NCBI GenBank assembly: GCA_945873015.1
Contig: CAMCBY010000134.1
Location: 1-8,962 of the forward strand
Origin: Klebsiella pneumoniae
Lineage (GTDB): Bacteria > Pseudomonadota > Gammaproteobacteria > Ga0077536
DNA length: 8,962 bases
Direction: 5' to 3'
The notes beneath the pieces were generated by a model. It was not told the origin of the DNA. It saw only the letters and a program-made list of their open reading frames with translations, and made no database searches. Numbering within the stretch: position 1 is the first letter of the stretch; every line of letters begins with the position of its first letter. The position numbers were made by a program, and so were the translations under genes. Shown here one piece after another: positions 1-5,834 of the stretch.

Positions 1-1276
1 CGCCCAAGGCGGTTGAACGGACGCTGCGAATGGTGCCGACACCGTCACAACGTGGGCACATCTCGTGGCTGAATTCGGTCAGCGACGGGCGCAGGCGCTG
101 GCGCGACATTTCCAACAGACCAAAACGCGAAATGCGTCCGATCTGGACCCGTGCCCTGTCGGCAGCGACCGCGTCGCGCAGGATATTCTCGACCGCACGT
201 TGGTTCTTGGCCGACTGCATATCGATAAAATCGATCACGATCAGACCGCCGAGATCGCGCAGACGCATCTGCCGACCGATCTCCTGGGCCGCTTCCAGAT
301 TGGTGCGGGTCGCGGTTTCCTCGATATCGCCGCCCTGGGTGGCCTTGGAGGAGTTGATATCGATGGTGATCAGCGCTTCGGTCGGCTCAATGACAATAGA
401 ACCGCCGCTCGGCAGCCGCACGGAGCGGGCAAAGGCGGTCTCGATCTGGCCTTCAATCTGGTAGCGCGTGAACAGCGGCACGCTGTCCTCGTAGAGCTTG
501 AGCTTGCCGATGTTCTGCGGCATGACCTGCTGCATGAACTCCTGGGCCTGCTCAAAAAGCTTGCGGTCGTCGACCAGAATCTCGGCGATGTCGTTGCGCA
601 GATAGTCGCGCACGGCACGAATGATGACGTTGCGGTCCTGAAAGATCAGGAATGGCGCCTTGCGGCTTTCGGAGGCCTCGGCAATCGCCTTCCACAACTG
701 CATGAGGTAATCGAGATCCCACTGCAGCTCTTCGGTCGACTTGCCGACGCCGGCAGTACGCAGGATGAGCCCCATGTTTTCCGGAATCTCGAGCCCCGAC
801 ATGGCCTCGCGGGCCTCGTCGCGGTCATCCCCTTCAATCTGACGGGAGACCCCGCCGGCGCGCGGATTGTTCGGCATCGCCACCAGATAACGACCTGCCA
901 GGCTGATAAAGGTCGTCAGCGCGGCGCCTTTGTTGCCGCGTTCTTCCTTCTCGACCTGCACGACCAGTTCCTGGCCTTCAGACAAGACGTCTTTGATGTT
1001 GACGCGGCCGCCGTTGCTGCCGGTGCCCTTGCCCTTATCCTTGAAGTAGGAGCGGGAGATTTCTTTCAGGGGCAGGAAACCATGCCGCTGTGCGCCATAG
1101 TCGACGAAGGCCGCCTCGAGACTGGGCTCGATGCGGATGATCTTCGCTTTATATATGTTGGATTTCTTCTGTTCCCGGCCCGTTGCTTCGATGTCGAGGT
1201 CGTAGAGTTGTTGCCCATCGACCAATGCAACGCGCAGCTCTTCAGGCTGGGTCGCGTTGACCAGCATTCTTTTCAT
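1..1276 (-). CDS. rne: Ribonuclease E, N-terminal catalytic part (3' end outside window)
   Basis: Endoribonuclease E cleaves single-stranded AU-rich RNA, drives mRNA decay and rRNA/tRNA maturation, and scaffolds the degradosome at the inner membrane. Translation starts at ATG 1276-1274 (MKRMLVNATQPEELR, typical of RNase E rather than RNase G), and 425 codons are visible. The order matches the family: S1 domain around residues 37-120, 5'-sensor with R173-T174 in LRTAGVGKS, and DNase I-like domain with the metal-binding aspartates D306 (TIDIN) and D349 (VIDF). The zinc-link CPRC has C407 and C410. These sit 3-4 residues beyond E. coli R169/T170, D303, D346, C404 and C407. The small domain and the C-terminal scaffold lie outside the window, so degradosome-binding sites cannot be judged. 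The gene is divergent from rluC and has a long leader, as in E. coli, where rne is autoregulated. Identity is very secure. Confidence 0.97.
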   Translation of the reverse strand, partial: MKRMLVNATQPEELRVALVDGQQLYDLDIEATGREQKKSNIYKAKIIRIEPSLEAAFVDYGAQRHGFLPLKEISRSYFKDKGKGTGSNGGRVNIKDVLSEGQELVVQVEKEERGNKGAALTTFISLAGRYLVAMPNNPRAGGVSRQIEGDDRDEAREAMSGLEIPENMGLILRTAGVGKSTEELQWDLDYLMQLWKAIAEASESRKAPFLIFQDRNVIIRAVRDYLRNDIAEILVDDRKLFEQAQEFMQQVMPQNIGKLKLYEDSVPLFTRYQIEGQIETAFARSVRLPSGGSIVIEPTEALITIDINSSKATQGGDIEETATRTNLEAAQEIGRQMRLRDLGGLIVIDFIDMQSAKNQRAVENILRDAVAADRARVQIGRISRFGLLEMSRQRLRPSLTEFSHEMCPRCDGVGTIRSVRSTALG

Positions 1277-1282
1277 TGTAAA

Positions 1283-1301
1283 AAGTCCCGTAACGGGGCT
1301 T
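1283..1301 (-). promoter_or_regulatory. Hairpin at the rne ribosome-binding site
   Basis: On the rne strand the arms AAGCCCCG and CGGGACTT pair around a TTA loop with one C-A mismatch. The run TTTTT overlaps the 3' end of the stem, and ATG follows shortly after. The only Shine-Dalgarno-like sequence (GGGA) lies inside the 3' arm, so folding would hide it. A short stem plus a U-tract also resembles a weak intrinsic terminator. Either reading suggests control of rne expression; neither is proven. Confidence 0.45.
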
Positions 1302-1652
1302 CAGCGAGAGGCGTACGAGTGGAACCGCAAAGTTCCGGCACTTGTGTGCTCGGACGTCGCCAAACACTGGCGAACCCCAGCCGGTGTCGGCATGACTGCC
1401 TGAAACCGACCTCGATTAATACACTGCACGTGGAGTTTGTCGCCACGGCCGCCGTTGCGCGGAGCCCGCATGGGATGACCCGGTCAGCCCGGTGTTGGAA
1501 CAACGTTTCGAACCAGATAAACGCTGACTGCTACCGATATGCCCCCGCAAATGCGAAACTATGCGTGCGGGCAGAACGTCTGACGGGATTGCTGAAATAC
1601 TTCGAAGCCCAGCCGTAACTTCCCATCGTGTAGGGCATTTCCGCTTTTAAAA

Positions 1653-1673
1653 TTCGCAGCCCGAAGGCGCGAA
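1653..1673 (-). promoter_or_regulatory. UUCG-tetraloop hairpin near the predicted rne mRNA 5' end
   Basis: On the rne strand, TTCGC and GCC pair with GGC and GCGAA around TTCG, with a single bulged T. This gives eight pairs capped by the very stable C(UUCG)G tetraloop. TTTT follows at once. It begins about 5 nt after the predicted transcription start, so it could protect the 5' end or act as an early attenuator. On the opposite strand the loop is CGAA and no T-tract follows, so it does not look like a rightward terminator. Confidence 0.45.
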
Positions 1674-1684
1674 AATCAGCATGG

Positions 1685-1713
1685 ACTATAACAATCTTGA
1701 GCGTGCTCAGCAA
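1685..1713 (-). promoter_or_regulatory. Candidate sigma-70 promoter for rne
   Basis: On the minus strand the -35 is TTGCTG (1713-1708), the spacer is 17 bp and the -10 is TATAGT (1690-1685; five of six consensus bases). The -35 is only moderate. Transcription would start near 1678 and give a leader of about 400 nt, close to the length of the E. coli rne leader. The promoter overlaps the first codons of rluC. E. coli rne has several promoters, so others may exist here. Confidence 0.5.
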
Positions 1714-2674
1714 TCACGAAACCGACCATGCATCAAGCGCTGCGCGCACGGCCGTGCGCGCCGAGACCGTCAGCCAGGAACATGCCGGGCGACGCATCGA
1801 TAACTACCTGCTGCTGCTGCTGAAACCAGCGCCGAAGAGCCTGGTATACAAACTGCTGCGCAGTGGCCAGGTGCGGGTCAACGGTGGGCGCTGCAAACCC
1901 GACTATCGGCTGGTGAACGGCGACGTGCTGCGCATTCCGCCCGTGGTGGCGAATGTGCCGGGCGAATTGCATATTCCCGAATCGCGCCTTGCCCAGCTCG
2001 AAGCGGCGATTTTGTTCGAGAACGAGCATTTCCTTATCGTCGATAAACCTGCTGGTCTCGCCTGTCACGGCGGCACGGGGGTCGGCTATGGCGTCATCGA
2101 AGTCGCGCGGCGCTTGCGGCCGCAAGTCGCACGACTCGATCTGGCGCATCGACTGGACCGGGATACGTCGGGCTGCCTGATCCTGACCAAACAGGTCGAT
2201 GTGCTGCGCGGTTTGCACGAAGAGATCCGCGAGCGGCAGATGGAGAAACGTTATGTCGCTCTCATGCGCGGCCGGCTGCCGTCCGGGCTCACCTCCATTA
2301 GCGCGGCGCTCGAATCAAGTCGCGCGCAGGGGGCTGAGAAACGCGCGCGGGTCAAGTCCGAAGGCAAAGCCTCACAGACCCTGGTCGAACAGGTCGAAGC
2401 GGCAGGTCCTCATTCGCTGGTTGGATTACGTCTGGTGACAGGGCGCATGCATCAGATCCGCGCTCACGCTCAGCATATCGGCCATTCGGTGGCGGGTGAC
2501 CGCCATTACGGCGACGACGATTTTAATCGTGAAATGGCGAGCCGTGGCCTGAAACGCCTGTTTCTGCACGCCGCCTCGATAGGCTTCGATACCGCGACAG
2601 GCCCGATTGCGGTCGAGGCACCGTTGCCGGCGGAGCTGGAGCAACTGCTGAGCGGGCTGCGCAGCGCCCCATGA
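1697..2674 (+). CDS. rluC: 23S rRNA pseudouridine synthase RluC
   Basis: RluC isomerises uridines of 23S rRNA to pseudouridine (positions 955, 2504 and 2580 in E. coli). Residues about 28-85 form an S4 RNA-binding domain (HAGRRIDNYL, SGQVRVNGGRCKPDYRL). The RluA-type catalytic domain follows, with HRLDRDTSG at 151-159 and catalytic aspartate D154, then GRMHQIRAH at 249-257. The 325-residue length fits the family. The start is uncertain: the longest reading begins with TTG at 1697 and no Shine-Dalgarno sequence is visible. In-frame GTG codons at 1703 and 1754 would also keep the S4 domain. Five CTG codons in a row (1808-1822) encode a leucine run in S4 helix 1. The gene is divergent from rne, and its stop overlaps the next start as ATGA. 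rluC beside rne is a conserved gammaproteobacterial arrangement. Confidence 0.94.
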   Translation: MSVLSNHETDHASSAARTAVRAETVSQEHAGRRIDNYLLLLLKPAPKSLVYKLLRSGQVRVNGGRCKPDYRLVNGDVLRIPPVVANVPGELHIPESRLAQLEAAILFENEHFLIVDKPAGLACHGGTGVGYGVIEVARRLRPQVARLDLAHRLDRDTSGCLILTKQVDVLRGLHEEIRERQMEKRYVALMRGRLPSGLTSISAALESSRAQGAEKRARVKSEGKASQTLVEQVEAAGPHSLVGLRLVTGRMHQIRAHAQHIGHSVAGDRHYGDDDFNREMASRGLKRLFLHAASIGFDTATGPIAVEAPLPAELEQLLSGLRSAP

Positions 2675-3336
2675 TTAAACTGGTGGTGTTCGATTGGGAC
2701 GGCACCTTGATGGATTCCGAGGCGCGTATCGTTACGGCCATGCAGCACGCGTTTGCCGCCGCTGGTGTGGCGGTGCCGCCCAATGCGGCGGTGCGCGACA
2801 TTATCGGCCTGGATCTAGCCGTGGCCGTCATGCGCCTCGCGCCGGGCTTGCCCGCCGAACAACGGAGTATCATCGTCAATGATTACCGGCAGCATTACGC
2901 GCTGCTGCATGCTATCCCGAGCCCGCTGTTTGAAGACGCTCAGGCGACGTTGACCAGCCTCACCGCGGCGGGCTACCTGCTTGCCATCGCCACCGGCAAG
3001 AGCCGGCGCGGTCTCGACCATGCCTTGCATGAAAGCGGCGTGGGCGAGTTTTTCGCCACGACCCGCTGCGGCGAAGAATCTGCGCCCAAACCCGACCCGG
3101 CGATGTTGCGTGACATCCTGTGGGACCTCGATGTCACGCCCGAACAGGCACTGATGGTCGGCGATACTGAATTTGATCTGCGCATGGCCGAGGCGGCGCG
3201 AACCCACGCGGCGGCGGTGACCTACGGCGCGCACCCGCGTCAGCGCCTGGTGGCGCTCAACCCGGCGATCGTCATTGACGCCCTGGCGGAACTTCCTGCC
3301 GCCGTCGCGCGGCTCAACGACACCACATCATCTTAA
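2671..3336 (+). CDS. HAD-superfamily (subfamily IA) phosphatase, phosphoglycolate phosphatase-like
   Basis: This is a 221-residue haloacid-dehalogenase-type hydrolase, expected to remove phosphate from a small cytoplasmic metabolite using Mg2+. All four HAD motifs are present: motif I DWDGT with nucleophile D8 and acid/base D10; motif II T108 in IATGKS; motif III K140 in APKPDP; motif IV GDTEFD with D165 and D169. Residues about 15-85 form a helical C1 cap, as in Gph-like phosphatases. The substrate cannot be read from the sequence, so no gene symbol is given; phosphoglycolate or a nucleoside monophosphate are guesses. ATG overlaps the rluC stop (ATGA), which suggests translational coupling. 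A HAD gene between rluC and sppA is, from memory, also found in Pseudomonas. Confidence 0.9.
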   Translation: MIKLVVFDWDGTLMDSEARIVTAMQHAFAAAGVAVPPNAAVRDIIGLDLAVAVMRLAPGLPAEQRSIIVNDYRQHYALLHAIPSPLFEDAQATLTSLTAAGYLLAIATGKSRRGLDHALHESGVGEFFATTRCGEESAPKPDPAMLRDILWDLDVTPEQALMVGDTEFDLRMAEAARTHAAAVTYGAHPRQRLVALNPAIVIDALAELPAAVARLNDTTSS

Positions 3337-3338
3337 GC

Positions 3339-3343
3339 AGGAG
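3339..3343 (+). promoter_or_regulatory. Shine-Dalgarno sequence of sppA
   Basis: AGGAG lies 9 nt before ATG 3353, in the short gap after the phosphatase stop codon (3334-3336). It decides the sppA start against longer in-frame readings. Confidence 0.8.
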
Positions 3344-3352
3344 CACGCCGTC

Positions 3353-4333
3353 ATGGGCTGGGACCAACCGGATCAAGACCCGCCGCCGAAAACGGCTGAC
3401 AAGCAAGCGTCGACCGAGCTTGAGGGGCGTTTGTTTGAGCGCATGTCCTTCGAGTTTTTGCGCGAGCAGCGCGCTGCCCGACGCTGGGGCATCTTCTTCA
3501 AATTGCTGGCGGTGCTGTACGTCACGGTGTTCATGATGTTGTCGCTGCCGTCCGATTGGAATCTGACCACGATGGGCGGCGGCAAGGTCACCGCGCTGGT
3601 CGACCTGCAGGGCGTCATCGCGCACGGCAACGAAGCCAGCGCAGACAATATCGTTGCGGGTCTGCGCGCAGCATTCGAGAACACCTCGACCGCTGGAGTG
3701 GTTCTGCGCATCAACAGTCCCGGCGGCAGCCCGGTACAGGCCGGCTATATCAATGACGAGATCTTTCGCCTGCGCGAAAAATACCCGGACATCCCGCTTT
3801 ATGCCGTGGTCGAGGACATGTGCGCCTCGGGCGGTTATTACGTGGCCGCAGCTGCCGACAAGATTTACGCCGACAAGGGCAGTCTGGTCGGCTCCATCGG
3901 GGTGCGCATGGACGGTTTTGGATTCGTCGATACCATGCAGAAGCTTGGCGTCGAGCGTCGCCTGTTCACGGCCGGCGCGAACAAAGGTTTTCTCGACCCG
4001 TTCTCAAATCTCGACGAGACCCATGTCGAGCACGTACAGAAACTGCTGGGCGACATCCACCAGCAGTTCATCAACACCGTCAAGAAAAAGCGCCGCGACA
4101 AGTTGAGTGACGATCCCAACATATTCTCAGGCCTGGTGTGGACGGGTACACAGGCGTTGGAACTTGGGCTGGTCGATGAATTCGGCTCGACCGGCATGGT
4201 TGCCCGCGATGTCATCAAAGCCGAGAAAATCGTTGATTTCACGCCCCGTGACTATTCGGTCGAGGGTTTGCTGAAACGCAGCGGGGTGTCGATGCTGAGT
4301 GAATTGCTCAGTACCCGCGGCTGGTCATGGTGA
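3353..4333 (+). CDS. sppA: Signal peptide peptidase SppA, short form (peptidase family S49)
   Basis: This membrane-anchored serine protease is expected to degrade cleaved signal peptides and other membrane-embedded fragments. At 326 residues it is the single-domain form, like Bacillus SppA (about 335), not the 618-residue tandem E. coli enzyme. A charged cytoplasmic N-terminus (1-45) precedes one membrane segment (about 46-65), then a ClpP-like domain. The nucleophile is S159 in CASGGYY and the general base is K211 in AGANKGFLDPF. Their 52-residue spacing equals that of S147/K199 in B. subtilis. The frame is open back to 3275, but ATG 3353 is chosen because AGGAG (3339-3343) lies 9 nt upstream and the extra residues would overlap the phosphatase gene. 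It starts 16 bp after that gene, so probably the same operon. Its end overlaps the convergent maf by 9 bp. Confidence 0.93.
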   Translation: MGWDQPDQDPPPKTADKQASTELEGRLFERMSFEFLREQRAARRWGIFFKLLAVLYVTVFMMLSLPSDWNLTTMGGGKVTALVDLQGVIAHGNEASADNIVAGLRAAFENTSTAGVVLRINSPGGSPVQAGYINDEIFRLREKYPDIPLYAVVEDMCASGGYYVAAAADKIYADKGSLVGSIGVRMDGFGFVDTMQKLGVERRLFTAGANKGFLDPFSNLDETHVEHVQKLLGDIHQQFINTVKKKRRDKLSDDPNIFSGLVWTGTQALELGLVDEFGSTGMVARDVIKAEKIVDFTPRDYSVEGLLKRSGVSMLSELLSTRGWSW

Positions 4334-4957
4334 ATCTGCCAGCACATCGAAGCCGGCGCGGGACAGCATCGCTGCCAGGGCTATCAGCGGCAGGCCGATG
4401 AGCGCGGTCGGATCGTCCGCACTGACAGCCTCGAACAGTGCGATGCCCAAACCTTCGCATTTGAAGCTACCGGCACAATCAAGGGGCCGTTCGCGTCGCA
4501 CGTAGTTCTCGATTTGCTGAAGGCTGAGGCGGCGAAACCGCACATCACTTGCAATGACCGCGAGTTCGTGACTGCCGCGCCCGACATCAAGCAGACACAG
4601 GCTGGTGAGGAAGCGTACGGCGCGCCCCGACGCTTGCTGAAGTTGCGCGATCGCGTTCTGCTCGGAGCCGGGTTTGCCCAACGCACATCCATCGATCACC
4701 GCCACTTGATCGCTGCCGATGATAAGTGCCTGCGGGTGGATGTGAGTCAATGCCAGCGCCTTGGCAAGGGCGAGACGTCGCACCAGATGCCAGGGCGATT
4801 CACCAGCGTGTGCAGATTCGTCGAGGTCGGGGGCGTGGCTGACAAACGGCGCGCCGAAGCGCTCGAGCAGCGCTCGCCGGTAGGGCGATGATGAGGCAAG
4901 CACCAGCCGCGGCGGCGGTACAAGAGCGGGGCAATTCGACGCGGGCTGCGCGGGCAT
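4325..4957 (-). CDS. yceF: Maf-family nucleotide pyrophosphatase, YceF type
   Basis: Maf proteins hydrolyse non-canonical or modified nucleoside triphosphates to monophosphate and pyrophosphate. The YceF branch prefers 7-methyl-GTP, keeping it out of RNA. The 210-residue protein has the Maf signature SSSPYRRALL (S22-S24, R27), GSDQV with D83 and Q84, GKP with K95, and AGSFKCEGLGIALF with K166 and E168. GSDQV, NYVRRERPLDCAGSFK and IGLPLIAL resemble E. coli YceF more than the dTTP/UTP-specific YhdE. A cysteine (C167) stands where E. coli YceF has serine. ATG 4957-4955 has no clear Shine-Dalgarno sequence, and about 16 residues precede the usual start of the fold. It is the only gene between sppA and yceD, lies on the opposite strand, and its stop falls inside the last codons of sppA. 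Confidence 0.92.
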   Translation of the reverse strand: MPAQPASNCPALVPPPRLVLASSSPYRRALLERFGAPFVSHAPDLDESAHAGESPWHLVRRLALAKALALTHIHPQALIIGSDQVAVIDGCALGKPGSEQNAIAQLQQASGRAVRFLTSLCLLDVGRGSHELAVIASDVRFRRLSLQQIENYVRRERPLDCAGSFKCEGLGIALFEAVSADDPTALIGLPLIALAAMLSRAGFDVLADSP

Positions 4958-4968
4958 AAAATTTCGTG

Positions 4969-4997
4969 TTCTAACTCGCTGATGTTTGGCCTATACT
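4969..4997 (+). promoter_or_regulatory. Candidate promoter of the yceD-rpmF-plsX-fabDG operon
   Basis: In the 51-bp gap between the divergent maf and yceD, TATACT (4992-4997) matches five of six -10 bases. Seventeen bp upstream is a weak TTCTAA (4969-4974). Transcription would start near 5003-5004, only about 5 nt before ATG 5009. This would favour ATG 5009 over ATG 4982 and imply a nearly leaderless yceD mRNA. A promoter for maf must lie in or near the same gap; I see no convincing one. Confidence 0.4.
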
Positions 4998-5008
4998 ACC
5001 GCGCCCTC

Positions 5009-5521
5009 ATGGCCAGCGAATTACCCGAACAAATCGAATGCCGCCAATTGGCGGCGGGTGGCGGCACGCTGAGTGGCGGGTTGCCGGCGATACGCCTCGC
5101 GCGGATCGACGAACCCTACCGGGTCGCCGGGGAGACGCAAGTCGAGTTGCGCTGCCATCATCGGGACGGCGGCGGCTACCAGATTGAGGCGCGGATCGCG
5201 GCGCCGCTTGAAGCGCGCTGCCAGCGCTGCCTGGAATGGACGCCCTGGCCGGTGAACGTAACGATGGAGTTGGTGGCTTTCGACAAGGCGCCGCCAGCCC
5301 AGGACCACGGCGAAGTGGATAGTGTGGAACTCGTCGATGGCATGCTGCCATTGCGCGAAGTCATCGAGGACGAAGTCCTGTTGAGTTGTCCGTTTGCGCC
5401 ATTGCATGCGCTTAAGGACTGCCCGGCAGGCGAGAGTGTCGCGGCAGCCGAGATCAGTCATGATCGCAAGCAGCCATTTGCGGGCTTGGCGGATTTGCTC
5501 AAGTCGCGCGAACCAGAATGA
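5009..5521 (+). CDS. yceD: YceD / DUF177 family protein, 23S rRNA accumulation
   Basis: DUF177 proteins are conserved next to rpmF and have been linked to normal accumulation of 23S rRNA in bacteria and chloroplasts. The molecular activity is unclear. The 170-residue reading has the family hallmarks: CQRC (C71, C74) in the middle, an acidic EVIEDEVLLSCPFAPLH block with C138 after it, and a QPFAGLADLL ending like the usual NPFAxLAxLK. The paired cysteines suggest metal binding. ATG 5009 is preferred because MASELPEQIECRQLA fits the family N-terminus and a -10 box overlaps the alternative ATG 4982, which would add nine residues. Neither start has a Shine-Dalgarno sequence. rpmF begins 34 bp after its stop, so the two are probably co-transcribed. 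Confidence 0.88.
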   Translation: MASELPEQIECRQLAAGGGTLSGGLPAIRLARIDEPYRVAGETQVELRCHHRDGGGYQIEARIAAPLEARCQRCLEWTPWPVNVTMELVAFDKAPPAQDHGEVDSVELVDGMLPLREVIEDEVLLSCPFAPLHALKDCPAGESVAAAEISHDRKQPFAGLADLLKSREPE

Positions 5522-5555
5522 AGTAGACCGATTTTTTTGAAGCGGAGAGTGCATC

Positions 5556-5732
5556 ATGGCAGTCCAACAGAACAAACCGACCCCTTCCAGTCGGGGCATG
5601 CGTCGTTCCCACGACCGACTGACGAATCCGGCCCTGTCGGAAGAACCGACCACCGGCGAAACGCATCTGCGTCATCACATCAGCCCCGATGGTTACTATC
5701 GCGGCAAGAAGGTTCTGGCGGACAAGGAATAA
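5556..5732 (+). CDS. rpmF: 50S ribosomal protein L32
   Basis: L32 (bL32) is a small basic protein of the large ribosomal subunit. The 58-residue product starts MAVQQNKPTPSSRGMRRSHD and contains GETHLRHHISPDGYYRGKKV, both typical of proteobacterial L32. It has no zinc-binding cysteines, so it is the C-minus form. GGAG (5544-5547) lies 8 nt before ATG 5556. It sits between yceD and plsX, the conserved link between ribosome and phospholipid genes. A long hairpin follows its stop codon. Confidence 0.97.
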   Translation: MAVQQNKPTPSSRGMRRSHDRLTNPALSEEPTTGETHLRHHISPDGYYRGKKVLADKE

Positions 5733-5745
5733 GTTGTCCGGCCAG

Positions 5746-5777
5746 TGGTTCGATGTCCTTCGCCGGATGTCGAACCA
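5746..5777 (+). repeat. 13-bp inverted repeat between rpmF and plsX
   Basis: Arms 5746-5758 (TGGTTCGATGTCC) and 5765-5777 (GGATGTCGAACCA) pair completely as RNA, with 11 Watson-Crick and two G-U pairs around a 6-nt loop (TTCGCC). No T-tract follows on either strand, so it is not a classical terminator. It starts 14 nt after the rpmF stop and about 90 nt before the plsX start. It could be an RNA-processing or stability element, or part of a switch affecting plsX translation. Confidence 0.7.
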
Positions 5778-5834
5778 ACAGCCGCTGCTGCCACCTCATT
5801 TCATCCTCGAACTGAAAGACATCCGCGTCCTGCT

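Larger units (their letters stand above)
1277..1678 (-). promoter_or_regulatory. Long structured 5' leader of rne
   Basis: The roughly 400 bp between rne and the divergent rluC hold no convincing gene. Read on the rne strand, they contain four small inverted repeats. H1 (1653-1673) has eight pairs, one bulged base and a C(UUCG)G loop, followed by TTTT. H2 (1357-1373) has six pairs and a 5-nt loop. H3 (1321-1336) has five pairs and a 6-nt loop. H4 (1283-1301) has TTA in the loop and lies against the ribosome-binding region. In E. coli the 361-nt rne leader has hairpins through which RNase E represses its own synthesis. The equivalent role here is inferred from position and length, not from sequence identity. 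Confidence 0.6.

Noticed and set aside
1273..1503. 76-codon minus-strand frame in the rne leader ending in an ATGA overlap with the rne start
   Set aside because: It begins with TTG, has no SD and has no recognisable protein character. The overlap may be chance, although a translated leader peptide is not fully excluded.
65..1618. 517-codon rightward open frame
   Set aside because: It is the antisense of rne, whose minus-strand product carries all RNase E motifs. The long frame results from GC-rich codon use, and its product resembles no known family.
1531..1713. 60-codon minus-strand frame at the start of the rne leader
   Set aside because: No SD or family resemblance; it overlaps the candidate promoter and hairpin H1.
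3275..3352. Longer N-terminus for SppA
   Set aside because: It lies inside the phosphatase gene, and AGGAG in front of ATG 3353 gives a better start.
4514..4891. 125-codon rightward frame opposite maf
   Set aside because: It is the shadow of maf, whose product matches the Maf/YceF family throughout.
5746..5777. Intrinsic terminator after rpmF
   Set aside because: The hairpin is strong, but no T-tract follows on either strand, so it is listed as an inverted repeat instead.
5537..5815. 92-codon frame over rpmF
   Set aside because: It is out of frame with rpmF, which has an SD and an unmistakable L32 sequence.
5745..5834. 30-residue extension of PlsX from GTG 5745
   Set aside because: The residues do not resemble PlsX and would cover the 13-bp hairpin; GTG 5835 fits the family start.
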